A program made the translations under genes and the position numbers. A stretch of 64,000 bases of DNA from the NCBI GenBank assembly GCA_019637435.1, contig JAHBVO010000004.1, forward strand, positions 186,001-250,000, written 5' to 3'. This document shows, one piece after another, positions 8,407-17,672 of this stretch (the stretch's first letter is position 1; every line of letters begins with the position of its first letter). The stretch is from Candidatus Obscuribacterales bacterium (GTDB lineage: Bacteria > Cyanobacteriota > Vampirovibrionia > Obscuribacterales > Obscuribacteraceae). The notes below the pieces were generated by a model. The model saw only the letters and a program-made list of their open reading frames with translations. It did no database searches and was not told the DNA's origin.

Positions 8407-9888
8407 ATGACAGAGGTAATTAAGTTCGGCACGGATGGCTGGCGAGCGTTAATCGCAGATCAGTTCACCTTTCATAACGTTGAACGGATCGCTTATGCCG
8501 TGGGTCTGTACGTCAAGGAAAACTACCACAAAGGTGCCGACTACAAAGTTCCGGTTTTAATCGGTTACGACACCAGATTCCTCGCTGACAAATTCGCAGA
8601 GCGTGCCGCTCAGGTATTAATTGAAATGGGCGTTCCCGTAAAGGTCTCCAGCCGCGACGTTCCAACTCCATGTATCGCCTGGGCAACGCAACACGAACCT
8701 ACTGCAGGCGCGATTCATTTGACGGCCAGCCATAATCCTCCTGAATATTGCGGCATCAAATATATTCCTGAATACGCGGGACCGGCTACTGATGAGATTG
8801 CCGAGAAGATGCTGTCTTATCTGGCCCACACTCCGGAAGTTATTCCGTACTCAAAAGAGGAAGTTCCTCACTTCGATCCTCAGCCACCATATCTGGCGGC
8901 AGTCGGTCAGTTCATCAACATGAAGAAAATCGGTCAGGCTGGTTTGAAAGTCGGCTATGATGCGCTTTATAGCACGAGCCGCGGCTACCTCGATCATATC
9001 CTCAAACAGTGGGGCGTCTCTGTGAAAGGGCTTCATGATTGGCGCGATCCATTGTTCGGTGGAGGCATGCCTGAGCCCAAGAAACAGTATCTTCGCTATT
9101 TGATTGGAATGGTGAAAACCGAAAAACTCGATGTCGGTTGTGCCACCGATGGTGATGCCGATCGATTTGCGGTAATTGACGAGCAAGGCAACTATCTCTC
9201 ACCAAACCAGCTTCTGTGCTTGCTCACGCGTCACATGGTCAAAAACCGTGGACAAAAAGGCTCGATCGTTCGCACGGTTGCCACCACTCATTTGCTCGAT
9301 CGCCTCGGTGAATTATACGGATTGCCGATCATCGAAACGCCGGTCGGTTTCAAGTTTATCGGCGAAGAGATGCGCAGAGGCGACATCCTAATCGGTGGTG
9401 AAGAATCCGGTGGTTTGTCGGTCAAAGGTCACATTCCGGAGAAAGACGGAATCCTCGCAAACCTTCTTATCATCGAGATGATGGCTTACGAAGGGAAGCC
9501 CCTTTCCGAGATCTGGGAAGACCTCCAGAAAGAAGTCGAGATGCAATTCTTCTTCCTGCGCGGTGACTTGATGCTGACGAAGAGCACGCAGAAAGGGCTC
9601 ATGGAGCGCTTGATCAACGATCCGCTAAAAGAGATTGGCGGTCACAAAGTTGTGAAGGTCGGCAAAAAGGATGGTTTGAAACTGTACTTCGACGACTACA
9701 ACTGGATGCTCATCCGTCCAAGTGGCACGGAGCCTCTGGTCCGCCTCTACTTCGAGGGCACTTCACAGGAACAAGTCGAGCGCATCGCAAAAGACTTCAA
9801 TGTGCAGTCTCAAAAGATAATCGACGAACTCGATGGGGGCAGCGCAAAGGTAGACTCCAAAAGTGAAAAGCTAAAAGCTGGAGTTTAG
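8407..9888 (+). CDS. Alpha-D-phosphohexomutase (phosphoglucomutase/phosphomannomutase family)
   Basis: The enzyme interconverts hexose 1- and 6-phosphates through an enzyme phosphoserine, feeding glycogen, nucleotide-sugar or cell-wall pathways. All four family motifs are present in order: the phosphoserine loop TASHNPPEYCGIKY, the Mg-binding DGDADRF, the sugar-recognition loop GEESGG and the phosphate-binding RPSGTEPLVRLY. The frame is open for 63 codons upstream, but the ATG at 8407 begins MTEVIKFGTDGWRALI, where the family starts, and GGGGGA lies upstream. At 493 residues it is longer than GlmM (about 445), favouring a PGM/PMM; the substrate cannot be fixed from sequence alone. The DivIC-like gene follows by 23 bases. 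Confidence 0.93.
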   Translation: MTEVIKFGTDGWRALIADQFTFHNVERIAYAVGLYVKENYHKGADYKVPVLIGYDTRFLADKFAERAAQVLIEMGVPVKVSSRDVPTPCIAWATQHEPTAGAIHLTASHNPPEYCGIKYIPEYAGPATDEIAEKMLSYLAHTPEVIPYSKEEVPHFDPQPPYLAAVGQFINMKKIGQAGLKVGYDALYSTSRGYLDHILKQWGVSVKGLHDWRDPLFGGGMPEPKKQYLRYLIGMVKTEKLDVGCATDGDADRFAVIDEQGNYLSPNQLLCLLTRHMVKNRGQKGSIVRTVATTHLLDRLGELYGLPIIETPVGFKFIGEEMRRGDILIGGEESGGLSVKGHIPEKDGILANLLIIEMMAYEGKPLSEIWEDLQKEVEMQFFFLRGDLMLTKSTQKGLMERLINDPLKEIGGHKVVKVGKKDGLKLYFDDYNWMLIRPSGTEPLVRLYFEGTSQEQVERIAKDFNVQSQKIIDELDGGSAKVDSKSEKLKAGV

Positions 9889-9911
9889 TGAGTGAAGAAT
9901 AATTCCATCTG

Positions 9912-10283
9912 ATGAGGTTTCCAGTAGACGAATTTTTTCATACTGGTAGACTCATTGCAGACGGTTCAACAAAGAGCGGTGCAAGAGGCGTGAGCGAAAA
10001 AAACAACAAAATCGGTTTATTCAAGCAGCTCGGTATTATGGCTGTGACGTTGCTGGCGGTCTTTCAGGTCGGCAGGGCGATACACGCAAGTGTTGATAGA
10101 CAGATTTTCTTGCATAAACAAACGCTCGCGCTCAAAGCCGGCGAGGCGCAAGCCGAGGAGATCAACAAGGAACTCCGCGACGGTCTTTCCAGCTACCGCT
10201 CCTCCGCCGGTATAGAGCGTCTTGCACGCGAGAGGCTAAATCTGGCAGGAACCGACGAAGTAATCATTCGTATCGCCAAATAG
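9912..10283 (+). CDS. FtsB/DivIC-like septum formation initiator
   Basis: Layout typical of small division proteins: a short cytoplasmic N-terminus, one membrane helix (about residues 36-57, LFKQLGIMAVTLLAVFQVG), then a charged coiled coil (about 65-95) and a short tail, SSAGIERLARERLNLAGTDEVIIRI, matching the family's conserved end. FtsB/DivIC bridges FtsQ/DivIB and FtsL at the division site. The ATG at 9912 lacks a clear ribosome-binding site; a GTG at 9990 would shorten the N-terminus by 26 residues and is an alternative. It is co-directional with and 23 bases from the phosphohexomutase gene, and a strong terminator follows. Confidence 0.75.
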   Translation: MRFPVDEFFHTGRLIADGSTKSGARGVSEKNNKIGLFKQLGIMAVTLLAVFQVGRAIHASVDRQIFLHKQTLALKAGEAQAEEINKELRDGLSSYRSSAGIERLARERLNLAGTDEVIIRIAK

Positions 10284-10307
10284 CGCGGTCTGAGAACGGA
10301 ATTGAAA

Positions 10308-10342
10308 GCGGCAGGTATGCAAATTGCGACCTGCCGCTTTTT
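10308..10342 (+). terminator. Rho-independent terminator after the DivIC-like gene
   Basis: GCGGCAGGT (10308-10316) pairs perfectly with ACCTGCCGC (10329-10337) around a 12-base loop and is followed by TTTTT. It lies 25 bases after the stop codon. Confidence 0.9.
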
Positions 10343-10490
10343 AGTTGAGGTTTCTGTGCGGCAATCGGCTTCGTTGACGACCCAGTCGAGTTCGTCGCGA
10401 GTTTGCTGCCGTGACGTTTTGCCTTAGGGTCGCGAGATTCCCAAAAGGCATATTCATTCCCAAGCCTTTTACCGGGTGAAAATTGAGCAA

Positions 10491-10523
10491 ACAACAAGGC
10501 CACCCACGCATCAATGGGTGACC
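10491..10523 (-). terminator. Terminator for the small exported protein gene
   Basis: On the minus strand GGTCACCCA and TGGGTGGCC form a 9-bp stem (one mismatch) around an 8-base loop, followed by TTGTTGT. It lies 37 bases past the stop of the 73-residue gene. Confidence 0.55.
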
Positions 10524-10559
10524 TGTTCTCAAGTCCGAAGGTTTTAGCTCGGTCTAGTC

Positions 10560-10781
10560 TTAGCGAACGATAGCTCTAGAGAGCCAGAACGCTCTGACTG
10601 TCCGATAAGTCATAAGCATCTTCGTTTTTAGCGGCGCTGTCTGAACGACAGGAGCGACCGGAACTGCTGGAGCTACTGTGGGTCCCAGAATTATCGGTCC
10701 ACTTGCGAACGACGATGTCGCAAATACGCCGAGTCCCAGTACACTAGCCAACATTGCTGATGCGAGAATCCGTTTTTTCAT
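10560..10781 (-). CDS. Small exported protein, 73 aa
   Basis: The ATG at 10781 is preceded by a strong GGAGGTG. MKKRILASAMLASVLGLGVF with cleavage after SSFA is a clear signal peptide, leaving a mature chain of about 46 residues: a Pro/Val-rich repeat (PAVPVAPVVQTAP), then a basic segment ending YRTVRAFWLSRAIVR. There is no cysteine and no known domain. It has its own promoter candidate and terminator, so it is a stand-alone gene. A secreted peptide or a membrane-associated role are both possible. Confidence 0.7.
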   Translation of the reverse strand: MKKRILASAMLASVLGLGVFATSSFASGPIILGPTVAPAVPVAPVVQTAPLKTKMLMTYRTVRAFWLSRAIVR

Positions 10782-10850
10782 CTAGTATTTTCACCTCCGA
10801 ACTTCAGGTGTTTTTAGCCGGGCTAACCTGAGTTATTTTATCTATCATAG

Positions 10851-10879
10851 AATGTACCCGGACTGGTCCATCTTGACAA
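10851..10879 (-). promoter_or_regulatory. Promoter of the 73-residue exported protein
   Basis: On the minus strand TTGTCA (10874-10879) and TACATT (10851-10856) are exactly 17 bases apart. The same few bases hold a plus-strand TATAAT (10880-10885) that may serve the divergent CPBP protease gene. Confidence 0.5.
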
Positions 10880-10951
10880 TATAATAGCATGCCGAATCAA
10901 GATTAAAAATAGTAAGAACCCTAGTAACCATAGCCTCTGCGGGAGTTTCCC

Positions 10952-11980
10952 TTGTCAGATTTCATTCTTGTCACCTTTGTATCAGTCTTAGCATTACTTG
11001 GTCACGGCGCCGTGAAAGTTAACGGTTTAAAGTGGCTGATTCGAGCCCTGATAGTCTTCGTAATCCTTTTCGAATTGTCCCTTGTCACGGTTGGGGCAAA
11101 CAATTCTACTTTCGCAAACAACGTTCTTCTCACAATGGTCGTCACGACCACCGTCATATTGTTCTACTGGGGACGCAAGTTAATCTCGGCGATCCTCACC
11201 CCCCTGGACGGCGTGGTTTCACTGCGGGTGTTAACCGGACCGATTCGGCACAAGATGTCCTGGACAAAGGCCATCAATGATTGGGTCATGTTCATTCCAA
11301 CATCCTTTCCCCACCTGACCGGAATGTTCATTTACATAACAGTCCTGGGTTATTTCATGCAGAACGTCAATCCCGGTGGCTTTGACTTTCCAGCAATTCC
11401 TTTGCCAATGCCCGTTCAGCTGTCTCAGATCTTTTCGTATAACGGACTGGGTCTGGTCCTGCTGAGCTTCAGCGGAGTTGGACTTTTCGTCTCCCGCGAT
11501 TGGAAGAGCGCTCTTAAGCGCCTTGGGTGGGAGAAGCCGACCTGGCCGCAGGTCGGAGTCGGGGTGGGGCTGATTGTTTTCAGTTTCGTATACGACCTTC
11601 TCTGGTCGCTGTACACGCACGCTCAGCCGGGTCAGGATATGGCGACCAAGATCTCGGGATACAACTCCGGGACATTCGCGACCGGCGGCGATTTGTCGGC
11701 GTCCATTGTGATTGCGCTCTTTGTGGCGATATGCGCGGGTGTCGGGGAGGAAACCATGACTCGCGGCGCGCTCCAGCCCGCGCTGGGCATCGTTCCCGCT
11801 GCGGTCATGCACGGTGTGCTGCATGCTCAGTTTTCACATGCGCCCACTTTGATAATTCAAGTAGCACTCTGGTCGATTGTGTTCGGCATCGCAAGACGAT
11901 TTACCAACACCACGACTACAATGATTGGTCACTGCGGCTTCAATTTCATCACAACGTTTTTATTCGCATTCAACCCCTGA
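10952..11980 (+). CDS. CPBP-family intramembrane metalloprotease
   Basis: A membrane protein of about eight helices. The C-terminal third has the CPBP (CAAX protease and bacteriocin-processing) signature: GEETMTRGALQPA (EExxxR), then the His pair of HGVLHAQFSHAP and a final GHCGFNF. These residues form the glutamate/histidine metal site of Rce1-like proteases, which act inside membranes; the bacterial substrates vary and are unknown here. The start is a TTG, chosen because GGGAG (10941-10945) sits six bases before it and no ATG lies nearby. It is transcribed away from the small exported gene upstream and converges on the DUF4185-like gene. Confidence 0.88.
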   Translation: MSDFILVTFVSVLALLGHGAVKVNGLKWLIRALIVFVILFELSLVTVGANNSTFANNVLLTMVVTTTVILFYWGRKLISAILTPLDGVVSLRVLTGPIRHKMSWTKAINDWVMFIPTSFPHLTGMFIYITVLGYFMQNVNPGGFDFPAIPLPMPVQLSQIFSYNGLGLVLLSFSGVGLFVSRDWKSALKRLGWEKPTWPQVGVGVGLIVFSFVYDLLWSLYTHAQPGQDMATKISGYNSGTFATGGDLSASIVIALFVAICAGVGEETMTRGALQPALGIVPAAVMHGVLHAQFSHAPTLIIQVALWSIVFGIARRFTNTTTTMIGHCGFNFITTFLFAFNP

Positions 11981-12021
11981 CGAAGCTATTGGTGTTCCTT
12001 TCAGGGGAAAAACAGTTGCGC

Positions 12022-13251
12022 TCAATCGCCTCGTTTGAGCTGCACGCGAATTGCTTGCGGGTAGTAAACCGACGCATTGTCGAAATGCGTTTGGAAATTT
12101 TTCGCGTTTCGGCAATAAGTAATAACTAGCTCGCCGGGGCGTTTCGCGAGCTCCTGATGCGTCTTCGCGCTGTATTGGAAAATCTCTGAATCCTTTTCCG
12201 GGCAATCGTAAAGCTTGAGCTTTTCGCTCCAGGGACCAGTGAGTTTACTTGCGTGCCTGAGAGCGATCTCTTGGGTTAGCGGCGGCATGTAGACCATTGC
12301 GTAACGCTTCTGGTTTCCGCTGTCCTTCCCACCCGGGTCGATCGAGGATAGAGTTGTAACCGACATCTCCGGTGCGCCGTCCGAAAAAAGGATCTTCGGA
12401 TTTTTCGGCTGTTTTGACCAGAAAAATTGTTCTTCGTTGTTGACTGTTTTCGAACAATAATACTCAAAGTCGGAAACCTTTAGCGCTTGCAGACTGCCTT
12501 TCGGAATTCTGGCAAGGATCACTGGGTGAGAATTCAGTCCTTCTCGTTTGGTCGGGTAGCTGCAAAATACCATGATGTAATTGCCATCGCCGATAGTGGC
12601 AGTGCCGAACTGCAGCTTCTCGGCATCATTGCCGAGTTCCGAATATTTCATCCGCCATTCATCAGGCTTGTCGAGCGGATTGTCGATGCGAACAATTGTG
12701 TCAGTCAGCGTTCTAAATTGAAACGGTTCCGGCCGAGTCTTGTCCGTTTTTATCTTGTGTAAAAACAAAAACAGCTTGCCATCAATAGCGATACCATCAC
12801 CGGGCCAGTAGTACGTGTCCGGCTCCTTAGGGCGCCAGAGGGAGAGCGGTTTCTCAGTCGTTCCAGACCATAGAAACCTCAGGTCCGGCGACTGCGAGGA
12901 CTGTATCGCAGCCGTATTGTTGACCATCTTCGTATCTGCGGAACGTTTGTTGTTCTCTACCTTTCCTATGAAGGTATCGCCGAACGTCCAAATCGCCGTG
13001 TCATCGTTCAACCGTATGGAATAGGCGCCGTCAGCGCCGCTCCAGGCATTTTGGGTTGGAAAAAATTTCTTAGAAAGAGTTTGATCTGGTTTGGAGTACT
13101 CGACGCTCAGTAGTCGCGTGGGAGCGTCGCCCACGATTTGAGCGCTGGCTCTAGGCGCGCAGCAAAGGCCAAAACATAAAACAAGAATCGCTCCCATCCA
13201 AGTGGATGGTGTCACCGATTTTGAATTTGATTGCCTTGTCTTGCGCCTCAA
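12022..13251 (-). CDS. Exported DUF4185-like beta-propeller protein
   Basis: The N-terminus has basic residues, then the hydrophobic stretch MGAILVLCFGLCCA with cleavage after RASA, so the protein is exported. The mature part carries WTFGDTFIGKV and YYWPGDGIAIDGKLFLFLH, a pattern I associate with the DUF4185 five-bladed propeller family, some members of which are glycoside hydrolases (GH183 arabinanases). Catalytic residues cannot be verified by eye. The TTG start at 13251 overlaps the TGA stop of the triple-AAA FtsH gene (TTGA), implying translational coupling. A shorter start at 13197 is possible. Confidence 0.65.
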   Translation of the reverse strand: MRRKTRQSNSKSVTPSTWMGAILVLCFGLCCAPRASAQIVGDAPTRLLSVEYSKPDQTLSKKFFPTQNAWSGADGAYSIRLNDDTAIWTFGDTFIGKVENNKRSADTKMVNNTAAIQSSQSPDLRFLWSGTTEKPLSLWRPKEPDTYYWPGDGIAIDGKLFLFLHKIKTDKTRPEPFQFRTLTDTIVRIDNPLDKPDEWRMKYSELGNDAEKLQFGTATIGDGNYIMVFCSYPTKREGLNSHPVILARIPKGSLQALKVSDFEYYCSKTVNNEEQFFWSKQPKNPKILFSDGAPEMSVTTLSSIDPGGKDSGNQKRYAMVYMPPLTQEIALRHASKLTGPWSEKLKLYDCPEKDSEIFQYSAKTHQELAKRPGELVITYCRNAKNFQTHFDNASVYYPQAIRVQLKRGD

Positions 13252-16200
13252 AGTGGTGGATGCTCGCCTAGATCTTCGGTGATGGAATCTGAATGACTCT
13301 GCGATTGGTCGTTCATAGGCGATTGTCTGTCAGCACTTTCAGTACCGTCAGCACCTGACTCGTTTCCGTTCCCGTTCCCGTTCCCGTTCCCATTGCCACT
13401 TCCGGTTCCACCAGATTTTCCAGTTTTTGATTTCTTGGATTTGCCGACTATGGCAAGTCCGGCGACAAAGTCGAGATCGATAACTGGCTTTTGCCCTACT
13501 AGCTTGCGTTCTGAGAGTGTTTCGATTTCTTTGTCGATCTCTTCTTTGGTTTTTTCTGGTTCCAGGATTGCGACGATATCTCGATAGTAGAGTGTTTCTT
13601 TCTCTATCAACGCCGCAGCCATTTTGTCTAACTCGGTACGCTTAGAGCGCAATAGATTCAGCACATTTTCATGGCAATCATCGACTATTTTTTTGATCTC
13701 GAGCTCGATCTCTCGTTCCGTATCGGATGAGGCGCTCATCCCATATTCCGTTCGTCCGAACGCCTTGCTTGTATTGAATTTGAAGGATCCCATACCCCAG
13801 TCGCGAACCATTGCGGAAGCCAGTGAACCAACGCGAGAAAGATCTGACGACACTCCCTGGGCATTGGTATCTCGGATTAAGTGCTCGGCCACATACCCGC
13901 CAAGAGATACTTCAATATCGGCGAGGCACTCGAACTTGTTTTTCACATGGTGCATGTAATCATCTTTTGCGACTGCCCACATATATCCCAGTGCGTGTCC
14001 GGATGGTATCACCGTGACTACCTGAATTCGTCCCAATAGGTTTCGGTAATACGAAACAATTGCATGTCCCGACTCGTGATATGCGGTTTTCCAAAGATCG
14101 TCCAGAACGATATGCTGGCTGCGGTGCATACCGAAGTGCACTCTCTGTATTGCCTTGATCATGTCGATTTGCGTTATGGACAGGCGCGAGTTGCGGATTG
14201 CGATCAAACCAGCTTCGTTAACGATATTAGCCAGGTTCGCTCCAGAATCAAAGACCGTCATCCGTGCGATTTCGAGCACGTTTACCGACTCGTCCATTTC
14301 AACTTCTTTCAGGTAATGCTGCAAGATCGCCTCACGCCCTTCCAGGTTTGGAAGCGGTACTTCAATCTGCCGATCGAACCGACCAGCTCTGAGCAAGGCT
14401 CTGTCAAGCAACGATGCATCGTTCGTCGCTCCGATTGTTAGTACCTTATGTTTGCCAAAACCATCCATCTCAACGAGCAACTGATTCAGTGTATTGTTAA
14501 ACTCGTGTTGGCCGCCTGCGCCCGTATCCTCTCTTCGAGTCGCTCCAACGGCGTCTATCTCATCGATAAACACAATCGCCGGTTTCCCGCTGCGCCGTGC
14601 TTGTTCATAAATGGCTCGAACGCGCTGAGCTCCCAGTCCAACCCACTTCTGTACGAAGTCCGTTCCGGCAATTGAGTAGAATGCGACTCCGGCTTCATTT
14701 GCAATCGCTTTTGCGAGCATTGTCTTACCGGTTCCAGGAGAACCTACCAACAGAACTCCCTTCGGTGCTCTCAAGCCGCTCTTTTCGACAAGATCTGCAT
14801 TCTTAAGTAATGCGACGACCTCGGCCGCTTCAGCCTTTGCTTCGTCCATTCCTTTGATGTCATCGAGTTTTACATCCAAATCTGGAACACGGGCGAGATT
14901 CATTCCGCTGGTGTTGAGTTTGTGCCCTGCGGAAACCGACATCCGGCGCGCCGCTTCCTCAAGATCTTCTTCGTCGACTTTCTCCTTCTTCTTCCGAACT
15001 GCCAAAATTGCTGCCTCATTGACGGTTGCAGCTATATCAGAGCCGGCAAAATTGAACGATAATTTCGCGAGTTTGTCTAAGTCCTGATCCGATTCCAGCT
15101 TAATTGTCTTCAGGTAGCGCGCAAAAATTTTCTTCCGTGCTTCTGCATCAGGCAAGCTTAAGTAGAGTTTGCGATCAAATCTTCCAGTTCTCAGAAAAGC
15201 TGGGTCTAGACGCTGCTCTTCGTTGGTGGCGCCAATGGTGATCACATTGCTCCGTCCAATTCCGTCTAGTTCTACCAAGATTTGATTCAGTTCTTGAGTA
15301 CGATTGCTGCCCATCTCTGTCATCGTTCCAGCGAGTGCGTCGATTTCATCGATGAAAATAATCGCTGCGGGACTTTTTCGAGCTTGGTTGTACAGGTTTC
15401 GAATTCGAGCGGAACCTTCTCCAGCCCACATACTCTGGAAGTACGTTGCGGAAATTCCATAGAAAGGAACACCCGCTTCATTAGCGATGGCTTTTGCAAG
15501 CATCGTTTTGCCGACCCCGGGTGGACCGACGAGCATGATGCCTTTAGGCAGCTTAGCTCCGATTTTTCTGAGTTCGTCTCCCTTTTTCAAAAAGTCGATT
15601 ATCTCAGAAATGTCTTGCTTCACTTCGTCGATGCCCACTACATGGTCCAGCCGGATGGTGGGATCGTGCATTATGAGCTCAACGCCGGACGTCAGAGAGC
15701 GTTCTTGCCCTACCGCTATGTTGTCCAGCGCCAGCTTCATCATCTCGGTGGTAACTCTGTTTGGACCACCTGGTCTGCGCGACAGAAGTGCCGCCTCGTT
15801 GACCACGTTTGCTACGTCAGCAGGTGAGTAGTTCGCTGTGAGCATGATGATTTCTTCGAAGTCGATTTCGCCTACGATTACTTTGCTCAAGTAGTATTTA
15901 AACAGCGTCAGCCGCTCTTCAGGCGATGGCAACTGGAAGTAAATGCGTCTATCCATGCGTCCGGCACGCATAAGCGCCGGATCGAGCATGCCATCATTGT
16001 TGGTGGCACCAATAACCAGAAGTTTTGAGCCGTGAAAACCATCCATCTCGGTGAGAAGCGTATTCAACGTCATATTTAGATCGGATTGACCGCCGGCTCC
16101 GGTGTCTGCTCGCCGCCTCGATCCCATCGATTCTATTTCGTCTATGAAGAGAATTGCTCGCTCGTGAGATCTCAACTTTCTGAACAGCGTTTTGAGTTTC

Positions 16201-16739
16201 AAGACGCCCAATCCCATGATTAGACCGCTCATGCTGCCGCCGTCCACCACATAGAAGGGAACACCGACTTCATTAGCGATTGCTCGCGCGAAGAGGGTTT
16301 TACCAACGCCAGGGGGACCGACGAATAACATTCCTTTGGGCACATCAGCTCCCGATTCAAGATAGTGTTGACTATTTTGCAGGATGTCGATCACTTCGCG
16401 GATTTCTGTGCGCGCCTTATCGTTTCCGATCAACTCGTCAAGGGTCCTGGGGGCCTTCGGGCTGATCGGTGGGTCTTTGAATATAAACTTGAATGTCCTA
16501 CGCCAAAAGCTCTTTGGTGCTTTTGAATCGGCTCTCGGAGGCAGTGGAAAAATGATGCTTAGCAGAATATAAAACTGCATGACTATCATCAGGGCACCGA
16601 ATATGGCGGCACCGACAACAGTGATGACCGAGTACTTAAGCAGCGCCGGGAACGATGCGAACGGGTTCCAGTAAGGAGCCGTGAAAATGAGGACTAGCGT
16701 CCAAACGATTAGTAACGTCCATTTAGCCCAGTTTTTCAT
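13248..16739 (-). CDS. FtsH-like membrane protease with three AAA+ modules
   Basis: At 1163 residues this is almost twice normal FtsH. Two membrane helices (about 7-24 and 35-66) lead into three complete AAA+ modules. Their Walker A motifs are at 141-148, 405-412 and 666-673; their Walker B motifs are LFIDEIESM, IFIDEIDAL and VFIDEIDAV; each also has a GR(M/F)DR arginine-finger segment. The aromatic pore-loop residue is kept in modules 2 (MWAG) and 3 (WVG) but module 1 has IMG. One M41 protease follows: zinc motif HESGH at 888-892 and the third ligand Asp966 in SSDLS, so proteolysis looks intact. The tail is Lys/Gly/Asn-rich. FtsH degrades membrane and regulatory proteins. The start has AAGGAAC upstream. 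Neighbours are exported thioredoxin-like proteins. Confidence 0.93.
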   Translation of the reverse strand: MKNWAKWTLLIVWTLVLIFTAPYWNPFASFPALLKYSVITVVGAAIFGALMIVMQFYILLSIIFPLPPRADSKAPKSFWRRTFKFIFKDPPISPKAPRTLDELIGNDKARTEIREVIDILQNSQHYLESGADVPKGMLFVGPPGVGKTLFARAIANEVGVPFYVVDGGSMSGLIMGLGVLKLKTLFRKLRSHERAILFIDEIESMGSRRRADTGAGGQSDLNMTLNTLLTEMDGFHGSKLLVIGATNNDGMLDPALMRAGRMDRRIYFQLPSPEERLTLFKYYLSKVIVGEIDFEEIIMLTANYSPADVANVVNEAALLSRRPGGPNRVTTEMMKLALDNIAVGQERSLTSGVELIMHDPTIRLDHVVGIDEVKQDISEIIDFLKKGDELRKIGAKLPKGIMLVGPPGVGKTMLAKAIANEAGVPFYGISATYFQSMWAGEGSARIRNLYNQARKSPAAIIFIDEIDALAGTMTEMGSNRTQELNQILVELDGIGRSNVITIGATNEEQRLDPAFLRTGRFDRKLYLSLPDAEARKKIFARYLKTIKLESDQDLDKLAKLSFNFAGSDIAATVNEAAILAVRKKKEKVDEEDLEEAARRMSVSAGHKLNTSGMNLARVPDLDVKLDDIKGMDEAKAEAAEVVALLKNADLVEKSGLRAPKGVLLVGSPGTGKTMLAKAIANEAGVAFYSIAGTDFVQKWVGLGAQRVRAIYEQARRSGKPAIVFIDEIDAVGATRREDTGAGGQHEFNNTLNQLLVEMDGFGKHKVLTIGATNDASLLDRALLRAGRFDRQIEVPLPNLEGREAILQHYLKEVEMDESVNVLEIARMTVFDSGANLANIVNEAGLIAIRNSRLSITQIDMIKAIQRVHFGMHRSQHIVLDDLWKTAYHESGHAIVSYYRNLLGRIQVVTVIPSGHALGYMWAVAKDDYMHHVKNKFECLADIEVSLGGYVAEHLIRDTNAQGVSSDLSRVGSLASAMVRDWGMGSFKFNTSKAFGRTEYGMSASSDTEREIELEIKKIVDDCHENVLNLLRSKRTELDKMAAALIEKETLYYRDIVAILEPEKTKEEIDKEIETLSERKLVGQKPVIDLDFVAGLAIVGKSKKSKTGKSGGTGSGNGNGNGNGNGNESGADGTESADRQSPMNDQSQSHSDSITEDLGEHPPL
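13361..13394. repeat. Hexanucleotide repeat inside the FtsH gene
   Basis: About five copies of CGTTCC-type hexamers, in frame with the coding strand, encode an alternating Gly-Asn tract near the C-terminus of the 1163-residue FtsH. Gain or loss of a copy would keep the frame. Confidence 0.8.
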
Positions 16740-16753
16740 TGATTGTTCCTTGT

Positions 16754-17014
16754 TTACTTAAACCTTCCCATCTGGGGGAAATCGACTCGGTCTGTCTTAT
16801 TTGAGTCAATTACTCGAATCGGACCTTTGAAGTCTCTGTAGCCATCGACGAAATAGAAGTCACCGGATAATGCGTCCGGTGGATTTGTCGCTGTCGCTGA
16901 TTCGCATGTCACTGCTTGAACGCCAACTTTGACGGGCTGAGGATCGTTGATGTTTCCCGAAAATGCTGTAGACATCAGGAGTACGATGATAGTGGTTATT
17001 ATCCAGTTCCTCAT
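16754..17014 (-). CDS. Small exported protein, 86 aa
   Basis: MRNWIITTIIVLLMSTAFSG is a signal peptide; AAGGAAG lies five bases before the ATG. The mature chain (about 66 residues) has one cysteine and a compact beta-like region (FYFVDGYRDFKGPIRVIDSN). No family is recognised. It sits 24 bases after the exported thioredoxin and 14 bases before the triple-AAA FtsH on the same strand, so the three are very probably one operon and may act together at the membrane. Confidence 0.7.
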   Translation of the reverse strand: MRNWIITTIIVLLMSTAFSGNINDPQPVKVGVQAVTCESATATNPPDALSGDFYFVDGYRDFKGPIRVIDSNKTDRVDFPQMGRFK

Positions 17015-17038
17015 TCCACTTCCTTACAAAGTTGCCGA

Positions 17039-17590
17039 CTAGAGCTGTATTCCATTATTACTAACTTTTTCCGGCACTGGCACATTGTTTTGCGACAGCC
17101 AGTCTCTAAGCTCTCCGAACGAGCGAGCACCAGATGTGGAGTCAATCATGTGCCCATCGGTGAATAAAACGAATGCAGGAACGCCTCTGACCTCATAGCG
17201 AGCAGCGATATTTGAGCTCTTTTCCGCATTGATTTTGCAGACAGTCACAACGCCCTGTCCGTTATAGGCTAGTTGTCCGAGAATGGGTGCCATTGTCCGA
17301 CAGTGTGGGCAATTATCCGTGTAAAACTCTACGAGAACAGGTTCTCGCGAATCCAGCACCATCCCCTGGAAGGAGCCTTCATCTATGTCGGCAACAAGTG
17401 ATTGGCCGGCGCGTGCCTGACCGTTCTGTTTCAAATCGCTTGGATTACCTCCAAGCGCTCCTGTTCCGCCTCCCATCATTTGATCCGCTGTCTGGGGATC
17501 GCCTTGGTAGGCCGGATCGATGCCGGCAAATTGGTTCCAAATGCTGCCACCGGCGAGCGCGATTATGAAGGCGATGAAAAACTCTTTCAT
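17039..17590 (-). CDS. Exported or membrane-anchored thioredoxin-like protein (CPHC)
   Basis: The ATG at 17590 follows GAGGGA; an upstream TTG (17611) is less likely. MKEFFIAFIIALAGGSIWNQ forms an anchor or signal segment, then a Gly/Gln-rich linker, then a thioredoxin fold with VLVEFYTDNCPHCRTMAPIL. The active site CPHC is that of DsbA-type oxidases, though the rest of the domain (cis-Pro in VRGVPAFVLF) is thioredoxin-like. It probably exchanges disulfides outside the cytoplasm. It begins the close-packed run with the 86-residue protein and the FtsH. Confidence 0.85.
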   Translation of the reverse strand: MKEFFIAFIIALAGGSIWNQFAGIDPAYQGDPQTADQMMGGGTGALGGNPSDLKQNGQARAGQSLVADIDEGSFQGMVLDSREPVLVEFYTDNCPHCRTMAPILGQLAYNGQGVVTVCKINAEKSSNIAARYEVRGVPAFVLFTDGHMIDSTSGARSFGELRDWLSQNNVPVPEKVSNNGIQL

Positions 17591-17599
17591 TGGTTCCCT

Positions 17600-17634
17600 C
17601 AATAAAAACAAAGGTAGGTCTTGCGACCTACCTT
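17600..17634 (-). terminator. Terminator after the fasciclin gene
   Basis: AAGGTAGGTC and GACCTACCTT (17611-17634) form a perfect 10-bp stem with a 4-base loop. On the minus strand it is followed by TTGTTTTTATTG. It lies 38 bases past the fasciclin stop and just upstream of the CPHC thioredoxin start, so it may set a lower expression level for the FtsH operon. Confidence 0.85.
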
Positions 17635-17672
17635 AATATTCCCATATGCGGCGTTTCCGCGCACGCTTCTAT

